A stretch of DNA of 10,231 nucleotides from Clostridia bacterium (GTDB taxonomy: Bacteria > Bacillota > Clostridia > Christensenellales > DTU072). Below, in pieces: positions 1 through 7,700 of this stretch. The stretch spans positions 1-10,231 of the forward strand of contig JAQVTZ010000060.1 of the NCBI GenBank assembly GCA_028699795.1. The letters run 5' to 3'. The notes beneath the pieces were generated by a model. That model made no database searches and was not told the origin of the DNA. It saw only the letters and a list, made by a program, of their open reading frames with translations. The translations under genes were made by a program, and so were the position numbers. The number at the start of each line of letters is the position of its first letter. Positions within the stretch are counted from its first letter, which is position 1.

Positions 1-424
1 GAATGTCAATCTCAAAACCCTGTTTTTCCTCTCTCAGGCAGCGGCTAAGGTGATGGTAGAGCGCAAAAAGGGCGGCAAAATCATCAATGTCGCAAGCATG
101 CTATCTTACCAAGGCGGAATTCGCGTGCCCAGTTATACCTCCAGCAAAAGCGCGGTAAAAGGCCTGACCATGACACTTGCCAACGAGTGGGCTAAGTACG
201 GTATCAATGTAAATGCAATTGCACCGGGATATATGGTTACCAACAATACTGTCAATTTGCGCAACGATCCCGACCGCAACAAAGCGATATTAGAACGAAT
301 CCCCGCCGGTCGTTGGGGCACCCCCGATGATATCATGGGCGCGGGCGTATTTCTGGCGTCCCCTGCAAGCGATTATGTAAACGGATTTACTATGGCCGTT
401 GACGGAGGCTGGCTCGCCCGTTGA
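1..424 (+). CDS. kduD: 2-dehydro-3-deoxy-D-gluconate 5-dehydrogenase (KduD), SDR family, 5' end missing
   Basis: This is the last 140 codons of a classical short-chain dehydrogenase/reductase; the frame is open to the left edge, so the gene starts outside. Relative to the roughly 250-residue family, about 110 N-terminal residues are missing, including the Rossmann glycine motif. Numbering from the first full codon (position 2), the active site is visible: Asn in NVNL (residue 3), Ser32 in VASM, Tyr45 and Lys49 in YTSSK, with the usual 13-residue Ser-Tyr spacing. The stretches GGIRVPSY, NVNAIAPGYM, IPAGRWG, FLASPASDYVNG and the C-terminal DGGWLAR match my memory of E. coli KduD very closely. 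KduD is a cytoplasmic NAD-dependent enzyme interconverting 2-keto-3-deoxygluconate and 2,5-diketo-3-deoxygluconate in pectin/hexuronate breakdown. A related gluconate 5-dehydrogenase-like SDR is the main alternative. The TGA stop lies in the left arm of a downstream inverted repeat. Confidence 0.88.
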   Translation, partial: NVNLKTLFFLSQAAAKVMVERKKGGKIINVASMLSYQGGIRVPSYTSSKSAVKGLTMTLANEWAKYGINVNAIAPGYMVTNNTVNLRNDPDRNKAILERIPAGRWGTPDDIMGAGVFLASPASDYVNGFTMAVDGGWLAR

Positions 425-545
425 AGCGGTATAGCGCACCTTCTTTTAACTGCGTGGCTCCGTTCGCTTCGGTCATGTATTATTCATACACTCCCGTCGC
501 GTCCGTCTCCCAGCTGTTAAAATAATGCGCACTCTCCCGCTTCAA
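421..545. repeat. Long imperfect inverted repeat (intergenic element)
   Basis: The outer arms are TTGAAGCGG (421-429) and CCGCTTCAA (537-545). Further in, GCGCA (434-438) pairs with TGCGC (526-530), and TTTTAAC (444-450) with GTTAAAA (516-522). At the centre TGTAT (476-480) faces ATACA (486-490). Matching is interrupted, so the fold is a degenerate ~125-bp hairpin. The left arm overlaps the kduD stop codon. There is no T-tract after it, so it is not a classical terminator, and it encodes no protein. It may be a dispersed intergenic repeat or a MITE-like remnant; only structure supports that. Confidence 0.6.
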
Positions 546-553
546 CCTAAATG

Positions 554-637
554 TATAGCGCACATCCTTTTAATTGCGTGGCTCCAATATCTACTTACTC
601 CTACGCTCGTAATGAAATATTGCTTGCGCGAATTATA
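554..637. repeat. Second, diverged copy of the intergenic element
   Basis: Positions 554-585 repeat 430-461 at 29 of 32 bases (three mismatches, counted by eye). Like the first copy, this one is followed by an inverted arm: 569-590 faces 617-637, with CAATAT (585-590) and ATATTG (617-622) as the clean inner stem and AATT (572-575) facing AATT (631-634). The copies share the flank but differ in loop sequence. This suggests a family of related hairpins and not a simple tandem duplication. Confidence 0.55.
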
Positions 638-659
638 GATAAAATAGAGTTTATCAATA

Positions 660-687
660 ACTCCATACTCCACACTCCACACTCCAA
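660..687. repeat. 7-bp tandem repeat, four copies (ACTCCAC-like)
   Basis: Four consecutive heptamers read ACTCCAT, ACTCCAC, ACTCCAC, ACTCCAA, then a partial ACT. They lie 40 bp before the FAH-family start codon, in a stretch with no clear promoter. Copy number could vary by slippage, but nothing in the sequence shows a regulatory role. Confidence 0.75.
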
Positions 688-716
688 ACTAAATCATCCG
701 TATTTGTAATTTAAAA

Positions 717-722
717 AAGAGG
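717..722 (+). promoter_or_regulatory. Ribosome binding site of the FAH-family gene
   Basis: AAGAGG lies 5 bases before the ATG at 728. It supports that start over any internal Met codon. I see no convincing -35/-10 pair between 546 and 716, so the promoter of this gene is unassigned. Confidence 0.7.
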
Positions 723-727
723 TATCC

Positions 728-1486
728 ATGGTTATTGCACGAATCTTAACAAACAATGGCATTAGATATGCCGAAGTCAAAGACGATAAATATTATCTTA
801 TTGAGGGCGATTGCTTTACCATAAAAAGCGTAGAGGATACGCCGTATGAGGGTGAATATAAGGTGCTTGCGCCTGTTGAACCTTCTAAAATTATCGCTTT
901 GGGCGCGAATTACCGAAAACACGCGCAAGAACTGAAATTAAATGTCAACGCCGACCCGACAATCTTTATGAAGCCGTCAACCTCTGTTATTGCGGATGGA
1001 GAAAGCATTATTCTTCCCGCGGATGCGACAAAAGTCGATTACGAAGCAGAGCTAGCCATCATAATCGGTAAGGATTGCCGCAAGGTAAAGCAGGAAGATG
1101 CAAACAGCGTCATTTTCGGCTATACTTGCGCCAACGATGTATCCGAAAGAGTTTTCCAAAAACTTGACGGGCAATGGACGCGCGCAAAAGGGTTTGATAC
1201 TTTCTGTCCTTTAGGAAAATATATGGTTACGGACATTGATGCGGCGCATCTTGAATTGAAGGCGGTACGAAACGGCGAAGTCGTACAACAAGGTATTACT
1301 TCGGATATGATACATGATATACCCAAAACGATTGCATTTATAAGCGGAATCATGACCTTGAAGCAGGGAGATGTGATTCTTACCGGCACGCCCGAAGGGG
1401 TCGGACAAATAAAGGACGGCGATACAATCGAAATCGTAATAGAAGGGATTGGCTCTCTCAAAAACCCTGTGGAGCGTGAGAAGTAA
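728..1486 (+). CDS. Fumarylacetoacetate hydrolase (FAH) family protein
   Basis: A complete 252-residue protein with a good RBS. It has the usual small FAH-family layout: a short N-terminal segment (about 1-50), then the catalytic fold from about residue 53. Visible family signatures are ALGANYRKHAQE (57-68), FMKPSTS (80-86), the acidic metal ligands Glu106 and Glu108 in DYEAELA, Asp137 in NDVSER, GFDTFCPLG (155-163), and TGTPEGVG (219-226). Members are cytoplasmic Mg/Mn-dependent enzymes that cleave, hydrate, isomerise or decarboxylate keto acids. The family alone does not give the substrate. It is far shorter than true tyrosine-pathway fumarylacetoacetase (about 420 residues). The kduD neighbour suggests a keto-deoxy sugar acid, for example a 2,4-diketo-3-deoxy acid hydrolase, or an acylpyruvase/oxaloacetate decarboxylase-like role. 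The gene is unbroken and its TAA stop lies inside a 14-bp palindrome. Confidence 0.93.
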   Translation: MVIARILTNNGIRYAEVKDDKYYLIEGDCFTIKSVEDTPYEGEYKVLAPVEPSKIIALGANYRKHAQELKLNVNADPTIFMKPSTSVIADGESIILPADATKVDYEAELAIIIGKDCRKVKQEDANSVIFGYTCANDVSERVFQKLDGQWTRAKGFDTFCPLGKYMVTDIDAAHLELKAVRNGEVVQQGITSDMIHDIPKTIAFISGIMTLKQGDVILTGTPEGVGQIKDGDTIEIVIEGIGSLKNPVEREK

Positions 1487-1496
1487 GATATCTTAC
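1483..1496. repeat. Perfect 14-bp palindrome over the FAH stop codon
   Basis: GTAAGATATCTTAC is its own reverse complement and contains the TAA stop (1484-1486). It has no loop and no T-tract, so it is a weak hairpin. A chance palindrome or a protein site are both possible. Confidence 0.5.
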
Positions 1497-1524
1497 CGTA
1501 ATCCTTACAGAAATAAAATAAAGG

Positions 1525-1599
1525 TGTCCAATTTAGGAAACACTTTATAAATACTTCGAGCCAGATTTGATAAATTTTCTGTCCAAATAGGAAAACTTT
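1525..1599. repeat. Imperfect ~21-bp direct repeat in the intergenic gap
   Basis: TGTCCAATTTAGGAAACACTT (from 1525, through 1546) recurs as TGTCCAAATAGGAAAACTTT (1580-1599), with substitutions and two single-base gaps. The first copy is itself a quasi-palindrome (GTGTCC...GGAAACAC). Such sites can be operator-like or leftover ends of an insertion sequence; no transposase is present. The gap is AT-rich and encodes nothing I recognise. Confidence 0.45.
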
Positions 1600-1605
1600 C
1601 AAGAG

Positions 1606-1630
1606 AAAGCGCCGTGATGGCGCTTTTGCT
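1606..1630 (+). terminator. Rho-independent terminator-like hairpin after the FAH gene
   Basis: AAAGCGCC (1606-1613) pairs perfectly with GGCGCTTT (1619-1626) around the loop GTGAT. A short T-rich tail (TTTTGCT) follows. It is the best terminator candidate for the FAH-family transcript, 120 bp past its stop. The A-rich left side means it could also work on the - strand. Confidence 0.6.
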
Positions 1631-1631
1631 A

Positions 1632-1663
1632 TTGACAAAACCTCTTAATAAATATATTATAAT
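1632..1663 (+). promoter_or_regulatory. Sigma-70/SigA-type promoter of the giant lipoprotein gene
   Basis: The -35 box is a perfect TTGACA (1632-1637). TATTAT (1655-1660) sits at the ideal 17-bp spacing; a perfect TATAAT (1658-1663) overlaps it but at 20 bp. The region is very AT-rich. It starts just after the terminator hairpin, giving a clear transcription boundary and a leader of roughly 50 bases. Confidence 0.7.
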
Positions 1664-1678
1664 ATATTAGTAATGGAC

Positions 1679-1702
1679 GCGTATTGTATCATTCAGATAC
1701 GC
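1679..1702 (+). promoter_or_regulatory. Dyad in the 5' leader of the giant gene
   Basis: GCGTAT (1679-1684) can pair with ATACGC (1697-1702); alternatively GTATC (1686-1690) pairs with GATAC (1696-1700). The two folds exclude each other and end 6 bases before the RBS. This could be an operator, an mRNA-stabilising hairpin or chance. No known riboswitch pattern is recognised. Confidence 0.4.
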
Positions 1703-1708
1703 TAATGT

Positions 1709-1713
1709 GGAGG
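1709..1713 (+). promoter_or_regulatory. Strong ribosome binding site of the giant gene
   Basis: GGAGG lies 4 bases before the ATG at 1718. With the signal peptide that begins exactly there, it fixes the start codon. Confidence 0.85.
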
Positions 1714-1717
1714 TAAT

Positions 1718-1777
1718 ATGAAAAAGGTTTTGTTAGTGATTCTTGCGCTTGTTTGTGTGCTGGGATTGACAGCCTGC
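1718..1777 (+). other. Lipoprotein signal peptide with lipobox
   Basis: The N-terminus is MKK, then about 13 hydrophobic residues, then L17-T18-A19-C20. Signal peptidase II would cut before Cys20, which would carry the lipid. Asp21 follows. The linker to the first repeat is short (about 14 residues), so the B-repeats would start close to the membrane. Confidence 0.88.
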
Positions 1778-4700
1778 GATATTGATACTATTTTCAACGG
1801 AGAACCTATCACTAGATCATTCGAACTCACCTTCGACTATATGGACGGCAGGGCAACCACAACCATTACGACTTCCGGTAACGAGGTTGTCTCACTTCCC
1901 GATGATCCCGTGCGGGAGGGATACACCTTCGGCGGATGGTATTTTGACCAAGGTTCTTGGCAAAAAAGACTTAACGAAGATACTTTTCTTACGAATCCTA
2001 TTTTTATAAATAAAACGGTCTATGCCAAATGGGAAGAAAGACAAGACGATTCCCAACTCGATCTCACTTACCAAATAGTGTTCGAAACCAACGGGGGCAC
2101 ACCCGTAGAAACAATCAATACCAACCGCATTGCAACCGCTCCCGTCACAACCCGAGAGGGTTACGATTTTAAAGGGTGGTTTCTTTACGAAACATTTATT
2201 AACCAAATCGAATTTCCTTATGTGCCTATCAACGATATTACGCTTTATGCCAAATGGCAAGAAAAAGATATCATTATTGAACTTACAGAATACACGGTTT
2301 CTTATGCAAAGGGCGAGATTGCAGGCGGAGATATTACGGGGACGGCGCCCGCCGACCAAATCATTTTGCGCAATCACGAACTGCTGTTGCCCGCAAACCC
2401 GTTTACCAAAGAAAACCACGACTTTATCGGTTGGAGTGACGGCGCGGCAATTTACGCCGTAGGAGAGGCTTATACCGTAACCGCTGATGTCACTTTTACC
2501 GCAAGGTGGAGAATAAGAGTACAACCCCAAACATTCACCCTGTCTTTCGGGCCGGGCGAAGGAGCAGGAATTACGGGCACGGCGCCCGAGTCGGCCGATT
2601 ATCCCAACGGTTACGAAATGGTGCTTCCCGCCAATCCTTTTGTGCGAAACGGATATATGTTTGTTGGATGGTTCGACGCTGTCGAAGATAAAACTTATGC
2701 CGCAGAGTCTACCTACAGAACGCTGTCCAGAGCGGCAACTTTGGTGGCAAAATGGCAAATTATAGAGTACGAAATACAGTATAACAATATGGAAGGCGCG
2801 GTAAATGCCGTATCCAATCCTGCAACATATACAATACACACGCCCACATTTACGATAGCGGAGCCCGCTTTGTCGGGTCATTCTTTCGAGGGTTGGTATG
2901 CGGATGAAAGCTTTATCACGCCTGCCGCGACCGTCATCCAACAAGGTAGCACGGGCGACAGAGTGTTCTATGCGATGTGGAAGCGTATCGAGTTAAGTAA
3001 AATACTTAACACGCAAGGCAATTATGTCATAACAGGCTATACCAGCAATTCCGCCGAAATCATTGTACCAGAAAAGATAGACAATATCTTGGTAACCGAG
3101 ATTGCGGCAGGCGCGTTCCGCAACTGCACCACTTTAACCACACTCGTGATCCCCAATAGCGTCACGCGCATCGGCGCGGGCATCATTAACGGTTGCCACA
3201 ATCTAACCAACCTTACGATACCTTTTATCGGTGAATTCGCATCGGGGGCAACTGCCGCCAACAGTGTTATGGGGTATCTTTTCGGTGAAGTGCCGCTGTC
3301 CGAACCCGGCGCCGTCGTCCAAAACTATGTAGACAATCCTACCAAAGCGTTCGCCATAGGCGGCAAGTTAAAGCATGTCACGCTGACTTCCGCCCATTCT
3401 GTTCTTAGAGCGGCGTTCCAAAATATAACTTCTTTACAAAAGGTCACGCTTAACAAAAGCGTTGTTGCAATTGGGCAAATGGCGTTCTCGGGTTGTTCTT
3501 CGTTAACGACAATAGATTTTGGAGAGCAATATACCGTTTCAACAATAGGCGCGAATGCGTTTGCGGGTTGTACCAAGTTACAAAACTTCAGTGTCCCCAA
3601 TACGGTTACGACAGTAGGGGCAGGTTGTTTTGCCGGTAGCGGAATTGTTTCGCTTACTGTACCCCAATCCGTTATCGAAATTGGGCAAGGGATACTTGCA
3701 GATACCGATATTACCACGCTTTCTGTCCCGTATATCGGCAAAAGCAGATTTTATACGGCGGACAACGAGGGGGTGTTGGGATATTTCTTCCAACCTTCTT
3801 CTTCGGGCGTAAGACAATTTTTATCCGATACAACAACGGCAATCTATGATATCCCGCAAAGTCTTGTTACGCTTTCGGTCACGAATCCCACAAGGCTCAT
3901 GTACGGCGCATTAAGCAACTGTACCAGTCTTTCTACATTAACATTGGGCAATACGCTTACGGTAATCGGACCTTATGCGCTATACAATACCGGCATTACG
4001 AATGTATCGCTGTTTTCGGGACTAACAACGATAGACGCTTATGCGTTTTCTTCCAACCAAAACCTGACTTCAATCGCCGTGCCTACAACCGTGACGACAA
4101 TGGGGAACAGTGCGTTCCGCAATTGTACGGCGTTGGATACGGTCAATTTCCCCGAGGGCAGTCGACTTACAGTAATTCCCGAAAACGCTTTCCGCGATTG
4201 CGCTGCGCTTTCGCTTCTTTATTTGCATAACGGAGTGGAAGTTTTCGGTGATTACGCATTCCAAGGATGCACGGTGCTTCCCGGTGTCAATATTTCCACC
4301 TACACCACCACGATAGGAGACTATGCTTTTGCCGATTGCGTTTCGTTATCTTCGGGCAGGTCGGACGGCACGCAAGCTATCATCATTCCGTCAAACACAA
4401 CAACAATAGGGGCTTATGCCTTTGCAAATTGCGAATCTATAAGAGAGCTTACCTTTACCGCGGGGGGCGGGCTTACGACAATCGGAGGCCATGCTTTTGC
4501 CAATTGCACCGGTATCGGTACAACAGTTTCAGGCGTGCGGCGTACAATAATTGTCATTCCCAACAATGTGACAACAATCGGCGATTATGCTTTCTATAAC
4601 TGTTCTAATGTTGCAAGATTGGATCTCAACAAAGCAACTTCAAAGCTCGCGGTTATCGGCGATTACGCGTTTGCCGGTTGGACAACGCTCGGCAAAAACC

Positions 4701-7700
4701 TCGAAGGCGAAATTACGATATATAAGCTGGATATTCCCGCATCCGTTATAACAATCGGTAATCATGCATTTCAAGATGCTGTCAACTTGCGCCAAATCAA
4801 TTTCGAAGGGAACAGACTTTCTTCTATCGGCAATTACGCGTTTGCGGGCTGTTCCTCTTTTGGTAAAACTCTCGGGGGTGCCGTAAACGAAGATTATATA
4901 CTTTCCATACCCAATTCGGTCATACACATAGGCATTTATGCGTTTGCGGGCAGTTTGGATGCCGAAAACAGCGTACGGAGCATTTCTTTTACAGAAAACT
5001 CCGCTTTAACCTCTATTGGGGAGTATGCGTTTGCCTACTGTGCCCAGATTTCCCAAATTTATATCGGGAAGAATGTTAGCTATATTGGCGAAGGTGCTTT
5101 CCGCGGTACTGCAAGGTTAAGCGAAATCAATGTCTCTTTGACGAATCTCGATTTCTTGACGATTAGCGGCAGTCTTTATAACCGTTTGGGCGCAAGCAGC
5201 AGCACGACTCTTATTAAGTATGCGACAGGCAGGACCGAAACACAGTTTACGGTGCCTTCCGGTATTATAGAAATAGGGAGTTATGCTTTCGAAAAAGACA
5301 CCAAACTTACCCACATTACATTGCCTTCTTCGGTAAGCGTTATTCACAAAAACGCTTTTGAAGACTCTACCGCAGCAATTATATTTGACAATCCCACGAT
5401 ATCTGCAATAGGAAGCTACGCATTTTACGGATACCTTGGTCAAACCATATCCTTACCCCAATCAATCGACACTTTAAGCGACTATGCTCTCGCGGGCGCC
5501 AATGTATCTACTATTGTCATTCCCGAAGGGGTTACGACAATAGGAGCGTATGTCCTTGCCGGCACACCTGTTACCGAGGTGGAGATACCGGCATCCGTAA
5601 CAAGCATCGGCGACGGAGCTTTCGCAGGATGTCCTACATTGCGAACCATTCAAGTAAGTGCGGAAAACAATTATTATAAGTCTGTAGATGGCGTTCTGTA
5701 TAGAAAACTGAGCGACCAAGACATTCTGGTGCAATACCCCGCCGCAAAACAAGGAACATCCTTTGCCGTACCTGCCTCAGTTATCGATATCAGAGGGCGG
5801 GCTTTTGAAGGCGCAACCGGTATCACCGAACTTCATATTCCTGATACCGTAAGTTCTATAGAAGAAGGCGCATTATACGGACTGGACTCATTGCAATCTT
5901 TAACGATGCCTTTTATCGGTCAAGCGCTGTTCAGCCCCACGACTTTGGGCGCAATGTTCGGCGAAACTGATGAAGACACATCGGGCGCTGTAAGACAGGG
6001 CACTGCTTATTATGTAGTACCTTCGGTACTTGATTCTGTGACACTCACCCGAACCGCGATACTTGCAAACTATACCTTCCAAAACCTTACGCTCTCGACC
6101 ATTCATTTGGGCTATATGGTAGAAGATATCGGGATTTACGCGTTTCAAGATTGCACAGCTGAGGTGATTTTCGGAGCGGAAAGCACCATAGCCGAAATCG
6201 ACGCTTATGCGTTCGCCGGGTATGGCGGACAAAGTTTCAATTTGCCCGATTCGGCGCAGACGATATGCGAGTACGCTTTTTATGGAGCGCATATCACAGA
6301 AATCGTATTCGGCGAAAATACCACGCTTTCCTCAATAGAACAATATGCCTTTGCAGAGTCGGAATTGACCTCTTTTATTCTTCCACAAAATATTTCCGCA
6401 ATAGGGCAATCTGTACTGAAAGGCGCAGACAATCTTTTAGAACTGACCCTGCCTTTTATCGGGGAGAATGCGAGCGACACCGAAAACACACTGGGATATT
6501 TGTTCGGCACAAAAACCTATAATTTTGAGGGTGCAATTGCCCAAACAAAAAAGAATGGGTCTACGGTTTATTCGTCCATTCCTGCATTACAAACGATTAA
6601 CCTTGCCGCAGGCGTTGTGCCTGTGGGCGCATTCATGAATGTCAATGCTACTACCATAACGCTTACGGGTGTTTCGACAATTGCAGAGTCCGCTTTTTCG
6701 GGTTGCATCGCGCAATTGGTTTTCGGCGCCGAGTCCGCTTTAACTGATATCGGAAGAAACGCGTTTACGCAATACGCATATCAAGGCAGTCTCGAATTAC
6801 CGCAATCTCTTACTTCAATATCCCAAAATGCTTTTTACGGGGCCCAAATAAGCGACATTATATTTGGTTCAGAGGTGGTCTCGATAGGTGATTCTGCTTT
6901 TGCTTATTGTGATTCGCTCGGTTCTCTAACGGATGAATTTGTGTTACCTGCTTCCCTTACTGATATTGGAGAGTACGCTTTTTACGCTACGGGCATTAAG
7001 ACGGTCTTTATCCCTCAAAATGTGAATTTGATAGGCGTATCCGCTTTCGGAAAATGCTACGAACTCACTGCCATTCGTGTAGACGCAGACAACTCTTATT
7101 ATAAAGATATCAACGGGACGCTTTTTAGCAAAGATGGTAAGATTTTGGTGCAATATCCAGCTCACTCTCAAATAACCGAAGTCAGTTTACCGCAAGGCGT
7201 AACAACCATTTTGAGCTATGCTTTTTCCGGCAATTCCGCGATGACCTCTTTAGCCTTGCCTTCTACGCTCACCACGATAAGAGAGTTTGCTTTTGCGGGT
7301 ACCGAAGAACAGCCCATGGGGTTAAGTACGGTAACTTTTGTAGGCACAAGCAACCTTACCATAATCGAACAATACGCCTTCGCATTTTGCACCGCGCTTA
7401 ACACCTTTACTTTGCCTGCAAGTGTGCAAGAAATTCATGAAGGGGCATTCTCGGGGAGCATAGAGGCGCCAATGGGACTTACCGAAGTAGTCATTCCCGA
7501 AGGCTCCGATTTAGACATCTTAGGCGACTATGCGTTCGCATACTGCAATCTGCTGGTATCGTTTGCTTTGCCGCTCAACATTTTATCCATAGGTACCGGA
7601 GTGCTGAGAGGTTGCGACTCTTTAGAAAGCCTTACATTGCCCTATGTGGGAGCCTCGCGCGCGGCAACCGGTCGCGATGCGGTGCTAGGTTATCTTTTTG

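Noticed and set aside
425..727. A hidden small protein or tRNA in the first gap
   Set aside because: No frame with a good RBS and no cloverleaf or TTCGA/TTCRANNC T-loop arrangement was found; the stretch is explained by the repeats.
728..1486. Tyrosine-pathway fumarylacetoacetase
   Set aside because: At 252 residues it is much too short and lacks the long N-terminal domain; only the family fold can be claimed.
1892..2944. A 350-codon open frame on the - strand opposite the B-repeats
   Set aside because: The + strand has an uninterrupted coding frame with signal peptide and recognised domains. The antisense product is Cys/Arg-rich and shows no family, so it is a shadow of codon usage.
4462..4467. 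A G6 run inside the giant gene as a possible phase-variation tract
   Set aside because: Six Gs followed by C are short for slipped-strand switching, and the frame is intact on both sides.
4267..4599. Short + strand open frames in other phases within the LRR region (also 6265-6522, 7612-7869)
   Set aside because: They overlap the giant gene, lack ribosome binding sites and give low-complexity His/Arg-rich products.
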